From contig NZ_BAAAKI010000013.1 in assembly GCF_039527675.1 (NCBI RefSeq), positions 124,001 through 188,000 of the forward strand: a DNA stretch of 64,000 nucleotides, given 5' to 3'. The notes beneath the pieces are model-generated. The model saw only the letters and a program-made list of their open reading frames with translations. It searched no databases and was not told where the DNA came from. The DNA is from Luteococcus sanguinis (lineage in GTDB: Bacteria; Actinomycetota; Actinomycetes; Propionibacteriales; Propionibacteriaceae). Shown here in pieces: positions 8,549-16,385 of this stretch; positions within the stretch are counted from its first letter, which is position 1, and each line of letters begins with the position of its first letter. A program made the position numbers and the translations under genes.

Positions 8549-9415
8549 TCACTGTGCGAGACGGGGGTCCCGCTGTTCGGACGAACCCTCGGCAGGTGTG
8601 GCGAAGGGCCGGTCGCGACGCGCGCCGTGGCGGCGTCCGATCCACATGAACAGCACCAGACCGATCAGGAAGACGACCACGGAAGTGTACTCGTTGAGAC
8701 GCAGCCCGCCGATGGTGTTGACCGTGTCGATGCGCAGCCGCTCGACCCACAACCGTCCGAAGCAGTAGACGATCACGTACAGCGCGAACAGTCGTCCCCA
8801 GCCCAGCTTCCAGCGGCGCTCGGCCCAGACCAGGAAAGCGGCACCGGCGAGGTTCCACACCAGCTCGTAGAGGAAGGTCGGGTGGAAGGTGGCGTACTGC
8901 GTGAAGCCGGCCGGGCGATGGTCGGCGTCGATCTCGAGCCCCCAGGGCAGGGTGGTGGGACGTCCGAACAGTTCCTGGTTGAACCAGTTGCCGAGCCGAC
9001 CCATCGCCTGCGCCACCAGCAGGGTGGGGGCCACCACGTCGGCGAAGTCACCGAAGCTCAGGCCACTGCGCCGGCACATGATCCACGCACCCAGCGCACC
9101 GAGCGCGACAGCGCCCCAGATGCCCAGCCCACCCTGCCAGATCTTGAGCGCGTCGATCGGGTTGCTCCCTGGCCCGAAATAGAGCTGGTAGTCGGTGATG
9201 ACGTGGTAGAGCCGAGCGCCGACGATGCCGAAGACGACCGCGACACCGGTGATGTTCTCGAAGGTCTCGGCCTGTCCGCCGCGAGCCACGAATCGTCGCG
9301 TCCCCCAGGCCCAGGCCACGGCAATGCCGGCCAGGATGCACAGGGCATAGGCGTGGATCGTCACCGGCCCGAGGTGGAAGGCGGACCAGCTGGGGCTCGG
9401 CAACGACAGCAGCAT
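8549..9415 (-). CDS. lgt: Prolipoprotein diacylglyceryl transferase
   Basis: Membrane enzyme that transfers diacylglycerol from phosphatidylglycerol to the lipobox cysteine of prelipoproteins. It has 288 residues with about seven hydrophobic segments. The family signature GRLGNWFNQELFGRPT lies near residue 140, with the conserved ARLYHVITDY segment near 90. The ATG at 9415 is chosen because it falls 1 nt after the trpA stop and gives the usual short N-terminus; a start at 9433 would lie inside trpA. The C-terminal 30 residues are charged and probably cytoplasmic. It is embedded between trpA and gltB, an odd functional mix, and is probably read from the trp transcript. A substrate candidate in this window is the cyclophilin lipoprotein at 49 kb. 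Confidence 0.95.
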   Translation of the reverse strand: MLLSLPSPSWSAFHLGPVTIHAYALCILAGIAVAWAWGTRRFVARGGQAETFENITGVAVVFGIVGARLYHVITDYQLYFGPGSNPIDALKIWQGGLGIWGAVALGALGAWIMCRRSGLSFGDFADVVAPTLLVAQAMGRLGNWFNQELFGRPTTLPWGLEIDADHRPAGFTQYATFHPTFLYELVWNLAGAAFLVWAERRWKLGWGRLFALYVIVYCFGRLWVERLRIDTVNTIGGLRLNEYTSVVVFLIGLVLFMWIGRRHGARRDRPFATPAEGSSEQRDPRLAQ

Positions 9416-9416
9416 G

Positions 9417-10295
9417 TCAGCCCTCGACCCCACCCATGGTGTTCACGGAACTCTCGCCGCGCACACCGGCAGCGAGTTCGTCGACCAGCTGCCGCAGGGG
9501 GGCCAGATCGCGGGTGCCCTGCTCCTCGCTGCGAAGCAGGTGGTTGACCAGCGCGGAGCCGACGATCACCGCGTCCCCGACCCCGACAAGTTCGGCGGCC
9601 TGCTGGCCATTGGAGACCCCAAGGCCGATGCCGACGGGCAGGGTCGGGTCAACCCGGCGGATGCGTTCCACCAGGATCGGCGCCGCTGTGGACGTGGTCT
9701 TGCGAGCGCCGGTGACTCCCATCACGGCGGTGGCGTAGACCCAGCCACGGCAGGCGGCGATGGTGGAGGCCAGGCGCTCATCGGTCGAGGACGGGGAGAC
9801 AAGGAAGATCCGGTCCAGCCCGTGGGCATCGGACGCGGTGACCCAGTCACCGGCCTCGTCGGGGGTCAGGTCGGGGGTGATCAGCCCCGCTCCCCCGGCA
9901 TTGCGCAGGTCGCGCGCGAAGCGGTCGACGCCGTAGCGGTCGACGAGGTTCCAGTAGATCATCACGACCGGGGTGGCCCCGGCGGTGCTGACGGCCTCGA
10001 CCGCGCGGAAGACGTCGGAGGTCCGGACGCCGCGCTCCAGCGCCCGGGTGGTCGCGTGCTGGATGGCCAGGCCGTCCATCACAGGGTCGGAGTAGGGCAT
10101 GCCCACCTCGACCATGTCGACACCACGGCCATTGCTGCCCTCGACCAGCGCGCGCATCGCGTCGATGGAGCCGGGGACGTCGGGGTAGCCGACCGGCAGG
10201 TAGCCGACCAGTGCTGCGCGGCCCTGTTCGCGGGCGCCCGCGAGGACCCTGCCGGAGATGCCCAGGCGGGACTCATCACTGGAGTTGGTGCTCAC
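9417..10295 (-). CDS. trpA: Tryptophan synthase alpha chain
   Basis: Cleaves indole-3-glycerol phosphate to indole and glyceraldehyde-3-phosphate and channels indole to TrpB. It has 292 residues and a TIM-barrel fold. The catalytic acids are in the family signature VEVGMPYSDPVMDG (glutamate near residue 63 and aspartate near 74). Phosphate-binding Gly-rich segments VGIGLGVSN and VIVGSALV lie toward the C-terminus. The start overlaps the trpB stop by 4 nt. Confidence 0.96.
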   Translation of the reverse strand: MSTNSSDESRLGISGRVLAGAREQGRAALVGYLPVGYPDVPGSIDAMRALVEGSNGRGVDMVEVGMPYSDPVMDGLAIQHATTRALERGVRTSDVFRAVEAVSTAGATPVVMIYWNLVDRYGVDRFARDLRNAGGAGLITPDLTPDEAGDWVTASDAHGLDRIFLVSPSSTDERLASTIAACRGWVYATAVMGVTGARKTTSTAAPILVERIRRVDPTLPVGIGLGVSNGQQAAELVGVGDAVIVGSALVNHLLRSEEQGTRDLAPLRQLVDELAAGVRGESSVNTMGGVEG

Positions 10296-11581
10296 TTCTC
10301 GACCCCCATGGCCTCGCTGGTGGATGCGGGCTGCTCCATCCGGCCGGCCACGTCGTCCACCGAACCGTCGATGCCGAAGTACTTGATCGCCGTGTCAACG
10401 TCCTTGTCACCGCGTCCGGAGATGTTCACCAGGATCAGCGGACGGGCGTTCGGGTCGGCCTCGGTGAGCTGGAGGGCCAGCCGACGAGCGCCGGCGACGC
10501 CATGGGCGGACTCGATGGCGGGCATGATGCCCTCGGTGCGGCTGAGCAGCCGCAGTGCGTCCATCGCCTCGGTGTCGGTGACCGGCTCGTACTTGGCGCG
10601 TCCGGTCGCGGCCAGGAAGGAGTGCTCGGGGCCGACGCCGGGGTAGTCCAGGCCGGCGCTGATGGAGTGCGACTCGATCGTCTGCCCGTCCTCGTCCATC
10701 AGCACGTAGGTTCGCATGCCGTGTAGCACGCCCACCTCGCCCTGGGTGATGGTCGCGGCGTGGCGCCCGCTCTCGATGCCTTCACCGCCCGCCTCGAAGC
10801 CGTAGAGCGCCACCTCGGGGTCGTCGATGAAGTCGGCGAAGATGCCCATCGCGTTGCTACCGCCGCCGACGCACGCCGTGACCGCGTCGGGCAGGCGCCC
10901 GTAGCGGTCGAGCATCTGCTGGCGCGCCTCGGTGGAGATGATGCGTTGGTATTCCTTGACCAGCTTCGGGAAGGGCGCGGGGCCCGCCACGGTGCCGATC
11001 AGGTAGTGGGTGGTGTCCACATTGGTGACCCAGTCGCGCATCGCCTCGTTCATCGCGTCCTTGAGAGTCATCGAACCGGCCTCGACGGCGACGACCTCCG
11101 CGCCGAGCATCTGCATCCGGGCGACGTTGAGGGCCTGGCGCTCGGTGTCGACCTTGCCCATGTAGACCCGGCACTCCAGCCCGAACAGGGCCGCGGCGGT
11201 GGCGGTGGCGACGCCGTGCTGACCGGCGCCGGTCTCGGCGATGACGCGCTTCTTGCCCATCCGCTTGGTCAGCAGGGCCTGGCCGAGCACGTTGTTGACC
11301 TTGTGGGAGCCGGTGTGGTTCAGGTCTTCGCGCTTGAGGACGATCGTCGCGTTGCCGCAGTGCTCGCTGAACCGATCGGCCTGCCAGATCGGGGTCGGAC
11401 GCCCGGCGTAATCGCGCCGCAGGCGTTCGAGTTCGGCCTGGAAGTCGGAGTCGGTCTGGGCGGAGGTGAAGGCCTCGTCCAGCTCGTTCAGGGCCGCGAA
11501 CAGGGCCTCAGGGACGAATCGTCCACCGAACTGGTCGTAGTGGCCGCCCAGGTCGGGGAACTGGGATTCAGGCTGGGTCAT
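10292..11581 (-). CDS. trpB: Tryptophan synthase beta chain
   Basis: PLP enzyme that condenses indole with L-serine to tryptophan. It has 429 residues from the ATG at 11581, which is preceded by an AAGGA ribosome-binding site 6 nt upstream. The start is typical for the family (FPDLGGHYDQFGGRFVPE). The PLP lysine lies in NHTGSHKVNN (about residue 94), the Gly-rich phosphate-binding loop is CVGGGSNAMG, and the C-terminal GRGDKD motif is present. There is a 46-nt gap to trpC and a 4-nt overlap with trpA. Confidence 0.97.
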   Translation of the reverse strand: MTQPESQFPDLGGHYDQFGGRFVPEALFAALNELDEAFTSAQTDSDFQAELERLRRDYAGRPTPIWQADRFSEHCGNATIVLKREDLNHTGSHKVNNVLGQALLTKRMGKKRVIAETGAGQHGVATATAAALFGLECRVYMGKVDTERQALNVARMQMLGAEVVAVEAGSMTLKDAMNEAMRDWVTNVDTTHYLIGTVAGPAPFPKLVKEYQRIISTEARQQMLDRYGRLPDAVTACVGGGSNAMGIFADFIDDPEVALYGFEAGGEGIESGRHAATITQGEVGVLHGMRTYVLMDEDGQTIESHSISAGLDYPGVGPEHSFLAATGRAKYEPVTDTEAMDALRLLSRTEGIMPAIESAHGVAGARRLALQLTEADPNARPLILVNISGRGDKDVDTAIKYFGIDGSVDDVAGRMEQPASTSEAMGVEK

Positions 11582-11627
11582 GACGTCCTTACAGGTTGGG
11601 AAGGCTGTCTGGTCTGGCGGTTGGCGC

Positions 11628-12425
11628 TCACCGCGTCGCGTCGACCATGGCACGAATGGCCGCGGTCGGGTCGCCGTCTCGCACCAGCGCCTCGCCGACG
11701 AGCACGACGTCCGCGCCCTGGGAGTGCACCAGCGCCGCGTCCGCAGGTGTGAGGATCCCGGACTCGGCGACCTTGACGATGTCATCGCCCAGCATTGGTG
11801 CCAGCCGTCCGAACTGGGACAGGTCGACGTCGAGGGTCTTGAGATTGCGGTTGTTGACGCCGACGAGTTCGGCGCCCAACGAGAGGGCTCGCTCGGTCTC
11901 CTCGGGCGTGTGCACCTCGACGAGCGGGGTCATGCCGAAATCGGTGATCTGGTCGTGCAGGTCGCGCAATTGCGCGTCGTCCAGGGCCGCGACGATCAGC
12001 AGCACCAGGTCGGCACCATGGGCGCGAGCCTCGAGCACCTGGTAGGGCGCGACGACGAAGTCCTTGCGGAGCACGGGAATGGTGACGCGCTCGCGCACGG
12101 CGTCCAGGTCGGCGAGGGTGCCGCCGAAGCGGCGCTGCTCGGTGAGCACGGAGACGGCGCTCGCGCCGCCAGCTTGGTAGTGGGAGGCGAGTTCGGCGGG
12201 GTCGGTGATCTCGGCCAGCGCGCCCTTGGACGGGCTGGAGCGCTTCACCTCGCTGATCACCGACAGCGGCGCGCGCCGCATCGCCGGGATCGGGTCCAGT
12301 GCGGTCGGACGCGCCGCAGCGAGTTCGGTCAGCTCGGCGACGCTGGTGGCGCGCTGACGCAGGGCGAGGTCCTCACGGACCCCGGCGATGATCTGATCGA
12401 GAACCGTGCCGTCCAGCGAACTCAC
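11628..12425 (-). CDS. trpC: Indole-3-glycerol phosphate synthase
   Basis: Closes the indole ring from carboxyphenylaminodeoxyribulose phosphate. It is a monofunctional 265-residue TIM barrel. Recognisable motifs are SEVKRSSPSKG (catalytic lysine, about residue 60), VLRKDF near 120, VGVNNRNLKT near 190 and VAESGI near 218. It is not fused to TrpF. The start overlaps the preceding small gene by 4 nt. Neither trpD, trpF nor trpG is in the window, so the pathway is split in this genome. Confidence 0.97.
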   Translation of the reverse strand: MSSLDGTVLDQIIAGVREDLALRQRATSVAELTELAAARPTALDPIPAMRRAPLSVISEVKRSSPSKGALAEITDPAELASHYQAGGASAVSVLTEQRRFGGTLADLDAVRERVTIPVLRKDFVVAPYQVLEARAHGADLVLLIVAALDDAQLRDLHDQITDFGMTPLVEVHTPEETERALSLGAELVGVNNRNLKTLDVDLSQFGRLAPMLGDDIVKVAESGILTPADAALVHSQGADVVLVGEALVRDGDPTAAIRAMVDATR

Positions 12426-12688
12426 AGGTCCCGCGGCGGATTGCCGTAGCCCATGCTCTTCATCACGAGCGTCGCGATCGCGCCGATGGCGATCAGGGCT
12501 GCGCCGAGGCCCAGCAACGGCATCGAGGGGGACATGGTCGAGCTGTCACCAAGGCCGGGCAGCACGAAGGCCACGGTTGCGACGATGAAGCCGAGCATGC
12601 AGACCAAGGAACCGGTCCAGGCGGCGGGGCTGCGGCCGTGGTGATACTCGGCCTGCTGCGGACGCTTTTGGTTCGTCGCGGTGTTCAC
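12422..12688 (-). CDS. HGxxPAAW-family small membrane protein
   Basis: Protein of 88 residues with the motif YHHGRSPAAWTG (about 15-26), which defines the actinobacterial HGxxPAAW family (DUF6704 type), then two hydrophobic helices (about 27-47 and 57-78). Its function is unknown. It is recurrently found between trpE and trpC in actinobacteria, and here it overlaps both neighbours by 4 nt. A role linked to the tryptophan operon, perhaps at the membrane, is only suggested by this context. Confidence 0.85.
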   Translation of the reverse strand: MNTATNQKRPQQAEYHHGRSPAAWTGSLVCMLGFIVATVAFVLPGLGDSSTMSPSMPLLGLGAALIAIGAIATLVMKSMGYGNPPRDL

Positions 12689-13158
12689 TGGTCCTCCTGG
12701 ATCTTGGACGGCGCTGGCGTGACCATTCTCGCCTGTGAGGCGAGGTTATCGCCAAATCCGTCCGCCGTCGGGTCAAGTCCGGCGTCCATCGCCTTCCAGA
12801 CGTCCGTGTCGCTGTCGAGCACGGTGGGAGTCTCGCGGTCGAAACGTCGGGTGGCGTCCCATCGTCCGGCGTGGGCGAGGAAGATCCCGCCCGCGATGAT
12901 CGCGGCGATTCCCGCGGCGACCAGCCCCGGATGGGCTGCCGGCCAGGCCAGGCCGAGACCGAGGACGACGACCAGCGCGCCCAGCACCTGGCGACCGCGG
13001 TGACCGAAGGTCAGCGAGGCGACGGTGGCCGCGAGCAGGGCCCAGCCGATGGCGCGCGGCAGTTCGGGCTGATCGGAGCGTCCGGCCAGCACCAGGGCAC
13101 CGACGCCGGCGGCGAGGCCAAGGATGAGCGCGACCGGGCGCGTGCTGGCCATCCGCAT
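12685..13158 (-). CDS. Trp biosynthesis-associated membrane protein (TIGR02234-like)
   Basis: Protein of 157 residues with four predicted membrane segments in the first 95 and a polar tail. The tail segment DVWKAMDAGLDPT is the family hallmark. This family is conserved next to trpE in actinobacteria, and no biochemical role has been established as far as I know. The start overlaps the trpE stop by one base and its stop overlaps the next gene by 4 nt, so it is translationally tied to the operon. Confidence 0.85.
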   Translation of the reverse strand: MRMASTRPVALILGLAAGVGALVLAGRSDQPELPRAIGWALLAATVASLTFGHRGRQVLGALVVVLGLGLAWPAAHPGLVAAGIAAIIAGGIFLAHAGRWDATRRFDRETPTVLDSDTDVWKAMDAGLDPTADGFGDNLASQARMVTPAPSKIQEDQ

Positions 13159-14669
13159 CAGTTCGCCCCCTCCAGGGCCACGAGCCCCTCGGCGCGTCGG
13201 ACCGCGGCGATCACGGCGGCGGCCTTGTTCTGGGTCTCCAGGTCTTCGGTGGCGGGGTCGGAGTCAGCGACCAGCCCTGCTCCGGCCTGGACGTGGGCCA
13301 CGCCGTCCTTGACGACGGCGGTGCGGATCGCGATCGCAGCGTCGGCATTGCCAGCGAAGTCGAAGTAGCCGACCACTCCCCCGTAGACACCGCGACGGGT
13401 GCGTTCCAGTCGGTCGATGATCTGCATGGCGCGCACCTTGGGGGCGCCGGACAGCGTCCCGGCCGGGAAGCAGGCGAGGGTGACGTCGAGTCCGGTGGCG
13501 CCCTCGGCGACCTGCCCGACGACCGCGGCCTCCAGGTGCATCACGTGGCTGTAGCGGCGCACGTGCATGAACTCGGTGACGGCGATGGTGCCCGGGCGGC
13601 ACACCCGTCCCAGGTCGTTGCGGCCCAGGTCGACCAGCATCAGGTGTTCGGCGCGTTCCTTCTCGTCCGCCAGCAGTTCGGCCTCGAGTTCGGCGTCTTG
13701 TTCTGGGGTGGCTCCGCGCGGCCGGGTTCCGGCTATCGGGTGGGTGGTCGCGCGTCCCTCGTTGACCGTCACCAGTGCCTCGGGCGACGACCCGACGACG
13801 CAGAAGCCGGGCAGCCGTAGCAGGTAGAGGTAGGGGCTGGGATTGGTGTTGCGCAGTTCGCGGTAGATGGCCAGGCCGTCGGCCCGGGTGGGCAGGTCGA
13901 AGCGCTGCGAGCCGACGATCTGGAAGGCCTCGCCGGCGCGAATCTCCTCGACGGCATCCCGGACGAGTTGCTGGAAGTCCTCGCTGGAACGCTGCCGGAT
14001 GGGCTCGGTGGTGGCTGCCGGACCCTGCTGGGCCAGCAGCACCGGGCGCGGCCCGGCCAGTTGGCGGGCCATCTGCTCCACGCGGGCGGTGGCATCGGCC
14101 CAGGCGTCCTCGACGCGCTCGGGTGATCCGTCGTGGTTGACCGCATTGGCGATCAGCCAGACCTCGCCCTTGTGGTGGTCGAGCACGGCCATGTCGCTGG
14201 CCAGCATCATCACCAGTTCGGGCAACTGCAGGTCGTCGTCCAAGCCGTCGGGCAGTTTCTCGATCCGGCGGACGACGTCGTAACCGAGGTAGCCGACCAT
14301 GCCGGAGGTGAAGGGCGGCAGTTCCGGGTCAGGTTCGGTGTGCAGGGTGCGCAGGGTCTCGCGCAGCACCTCCAACGGATCACCGTCGGCCGGCACGCCC
14401 TCGATCGGGCGCCCCAGCCAGTGCGCCTGCCCATCCTGCTCGACCAGCGTGGACGCGGCGTTGACGCCGACGAACGACCAGCGCGACCACACGCCCGACT
14501 CGGCGGACTCGAACAAGAAGGTGTTCTCCCGGTCGCCGCACAGCTGCGCGTACAGCCCGATCGGGGTGATGTCGTCGGCCAACAGGCGCGCATGGACGCT
14601 GACCACGCGCCGTCCGGAGTCGGCCAGTGCGCGGAAGCCCGCGAGGTCGGGGGTGGTGACCAGTGCCAT
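13158..14669 (-). CDS. trpE: Anthranilate synthase component I
   Basis: Chorismate-using enzyme that makes anthranilate with ammonia from a TrpG amidotransferase. It has 503 residues, the typical length of unfused TrpE. The chorismate-binding C-terminal half carries FQIVGSQRF, THPIAGTRPRG, LMLVDLGRNDLGRV, FPAGTLSGAPKVRAM and the final QAGAGLVADSDP. The N-terminal segment LLADDITPIGLYAQL-type and LESAESG-like residues match the tryptophan-binding regulatory part. The partner TrpG is not nearby. The start overlaps the hisI stop by one base. Confidence 0.96.
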   Translation of the reverse strand: MALVTTPDLAGFRALADSGRRVVSVHARLLADDITPIGLYAQLCGDRENTFLFESAESGVWSRWSFVGVNAASTLVEQDGQAHWLGRPIEGVPADGDPLEVLRETLRTLHTEPDPELPPFTSGMVGYLGYDVVRRIEKLPDGLDDDLQLPELVMMLASDMAVLDHHKGEVWLIANAVNHDGSPERVEDAWADATARVEQMARQLAGPRPVLLAQQGPAATTEPIRQRSSEDFQQLVRDAVEEIRAGEAFQIVGSQRFDLPTRADGLAIYRELRNTNPSPYLYLLRLPGFCVVGSSPEALVTVNEGRATTHPIAGTRPRGATPEQDAELEAELLADEKERAEHLMLVDLGRNDLGRVCRPGTIAVTEFMHVRRYSHVMHLEAAVVGQVAEGATGLDVTLACFPAGTLSGAPKVRAMQIIDRLERTRRGVYGGVVGYFDFAGNADAAIAIRTAVVKDGVAHVQAGAGLVADSDPATEDLETQNKAAAVIAAVRRAEGLVALEGAN

Positions 14670-15016
14670 CAGCCCTCCTCGGTGAGCAGCAGGTCGGCGT
14701 CGAAGCAGGTGGTGTCGCCCGTGTGGCAGGCGCCGCCGACCTGGTCGACGCGCATCAGCACGGTGTCGCCGTCGCAGTCGAGGCGCACCTCGCGGACGTG
14801 CTGGGTGTGGCCGCTGGTCGCGCCCTTGACCCAGTACTCGTTGCGGGAACGGGACCAGTAGGTGGCCTGGCGCGTCACGAGGGTGCGGGAGAGGGCCTCG
14901 TCGTCCATCCAGGCCAGCATCAGGACGGCGCCGGATGTCGCGTCGGTGACCACGGCGGGCACCAGTCCGTCCGGGTTGCGCTTGAGGCGGGCTGAGATGG
15001 CGGGGTCAAGAGACAT
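14669..15016 (-). CDS. hisI: Phosphoribosyl-AMP cyclohydrolase
   Basis: Third step of histidine synthesis: opens the adenine ring of PR-AMP. It has 115 residues from the ATG at 15016. The zinc ligands are visible in LDCDGDTVLMRVDQ and GGACHTGDTTCF, and the catalytic WYWSRSRNEYW-like segment reads as TYWSRSRNEYWVKG. It is monofunctional (no HisE domain). An alternative ATG at 15025 would add three residues; the GGGAAG ribosome-binding site spacing favours 15016. It is the first gene of the trp-lgt-glt run, a common actinobacterial hisI-trpE junction. Confidence 0.94.
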   Translation of the reverse strand: MSLDPAISARLKRNPDGLVPAVVTDATSGAVLMLAWMDDEALSRTLVTRQATYWSRSRNEYWVKGATSGHTQHVREVRLDCDGDTVLMRVDQVGGACHTGDTTCFDADLLLTEEG

Positions 15017-15054
15017 GCGGTCCATTCTTCCCGATCAGCAGCGCTGGGGCGCAG

Positions 15055-15060
15055 TACGCT
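15055..15060 (+). promoter_or_regulatory. Leaderless-type -10 hexamer for the TIGR03085 gene
   Basis: TACGCT ends 6 nt before the GTG start at 15067, the spacing expected when transcription begins at the start codon itself. No ribosome-binding site precedes the gene. The -35 region is not convincing. The same hexamer-to-start geometry recurs elsewhere in the window. Confidence 0.45.
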
Positions 15061-15066
15061 CGCGGC

Positions 15067-15702
15067 GTGAGCTTCGCAAGAACTGAACGTGCCCAGCTGT
15101 GCGACCTGTTGGACGAGCTGGGTCCCACCGCCCCGACCCTCTGCAGGGGTTGGACGACCAGTCACCTGGCCGCCCACCTGTGGCTGCGCGAAACCGACCC
15201 GCTGGCGATGCCCGGCATCGTCGTGAAGCCTCTTGCGGGGCTGACCGAGCGCCGGATGGCGTCAGCGCAGGAGAAGCTGGGCTACCAGACGCTGGTGAGC
15301 CGGGTGAGGTCGGGCCCGGGACGCATTTCGGTGTTCGCGCTGCCCGGGCTGGACGAGGCCGCCAACGCGATCGAGTACTTCGTCCACCATGAGGACGTGC
15401 GCCGGGCTGGTGAGGGATGGCAGCCGCGGGAGCTGCCCGACGCCGATGAGGACGCCTGCTGGAAGCGTGTCGGCCTGATGGGGCGCGCAATGTTCCTGCG
15501 CTCCCCCGTCCCGGTGGTGGCCCAGCGCGCGGGCACCATCGATCGTGTCACCTTGAAGGCGGGCGAGGATCCGGTGGTGCTGATTGGCAAGCCGTCGGAG
15601 CTGGTGCTCTTCCTCTTCGGACGCCGTTCCGTCGCCCAGGTTGAGATCACCGGTTCCGAGGACTCGGTCGCACAGTTGGAAGGCTTCACCACCGCCCTGT
15701 GA
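15067..15702 (+). CDS. TIGR03085 family metal-binding protein (DinB/MDMPI-type)
   Basis: Protein of 211 residues related to the mycothiol-dependent maleylpyruvate isomerase N-terminal family. It has the opening helix FARTERAQLCDLLDELGP and a histidine pattern GWTTSHLAAHLWLRE (residues about 29-43) with a further histidine pair in EYFVHHEDVRR (about 100-110). These histidines probably form the DinB-like metal site. The exact substrate is unknown; a thiol-transfer role is inferred from the family. It diverges from hisI with only 41-50 nt between starts and converges on lutC. Confidence 0.8.
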   Translation: MSFARTERAQLCDLLDELGPTAPTLCRGWTTSHLAAHLWLRETDPLAMPGIVVKPLAGLTERRMASAQEKLGYQTLVSRVRSGPGRISVFALPGLDEAANAIEYFVHHEDVRRAGEGWQPRELPDADEDACWKRVGLMGRAMFLRSPVPVVAQRAGTIDRVTLKAGEDPVVLIGKPSELVLFLFGRRSVAQVEITGSEDSVAQLEGFTTAL

Positions 15703-15725
15703 CGCGGATGTTCCCCGAACCCGGG

Positions 15726-16385
15726 TCACAGGTCGTCGACGACCACCACGTACAGCTGGCGCGGACCATGGACCCCGTCCACCCGGGACAGCTCGATGTC
15801 GCTGGTCGCCGAACCGCCGGAGATCATGGTCATCGGGTAGCCCTCCAACACTTCCGGCTTCACCGCCGCGATGGACTCGGGCACGTCGGAGACCACCTGA
15901 CTGGCGCGCACCACGCAGACGTGCCGGTCGGGCACCAAGGTGATCGCCCGGCGTCCCTGGTCGGCGCCGTGGGTCAGCACGATGGTCCCGGTGTCGGCAA
16001 TCGCCGAGCTGGCGGCGGTGACCACTGCGTCGGTTCCGTTCAGCTGCTCGTGCGTCAGCGGTGGGTCATCCACCCGCACCTCCCAGCCGACGCCGCGCAT
16101 CGCCTCGAGCCAGGCCGGGTCGAGCCCGGGTGGCACCACGACGGACGAGGTGACGCCGCTGGCAACGAGCCCATCCACGACCGCTTGTGCGACATTGGCC
16201 GCAGCCACCCGCACGACGGTCGCCTGGTAGTCCAGCACCTTCTCGACGAAGGTGGCGACGACGTCGTCCAGCGGCAAGCCGGTGCCGTAGGTCCACTCGA
16301 CCGGGACGTCCACCACCGGATCGGTCTCGGTGATGTCGGCGCTGGCCCGACGGATGCGGTCCAGGATTTCCGTGCGCGCGTCCAT
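15726..16385 (-). CDS. lutC: Lactate utilization protein C (LUD domain)
   Basis: Component of the LutABC L-lactate-oxidising complex. It has 219 residues from the ATG at 16385 that overlaps the lutB stop by one base (TGATG). The LUD domain includes ADTGTIVLTHGADQGRRA and SGGSATSDIELSRVDGVHGP near the C-terminus, typical of LutC/YkgG. It contains no Fe-S cysteine motifs, as expected for this subunit. The gene converges on the TIGR03085 gene with 23 nt between stops. Confidence 0.93.
   Translation of the reverse strand: MDARTEILDRIRRASADITETDPVVDVPVEWTYGTGLPLDDVVATFVEKVLDYQATVVRVAAANVAQAVVDGLVASGVTSSVVVPPGLDPAWLEAMRGVGWEVRVDDPPLTHEQLNGTDAVVTAASSAIADTGTIVLTHGADQGRRAITLVPDRHVCVVRASQVVSDVPESIAAVKPEVLEGYPMTMISGGSATSDIELSRVDGVHGPRQLYVVVVDDL

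Noticed and set aside
4613..9547. 1644-codon open frame antisense to gltB and lgt
   Set aside because: Shadow of GC-rich codon bias; its translation is low-complexity Arg/Gly/Asp/Val/Leu-rich without motifs, while the other strand encodes clear GltB and Lgt.
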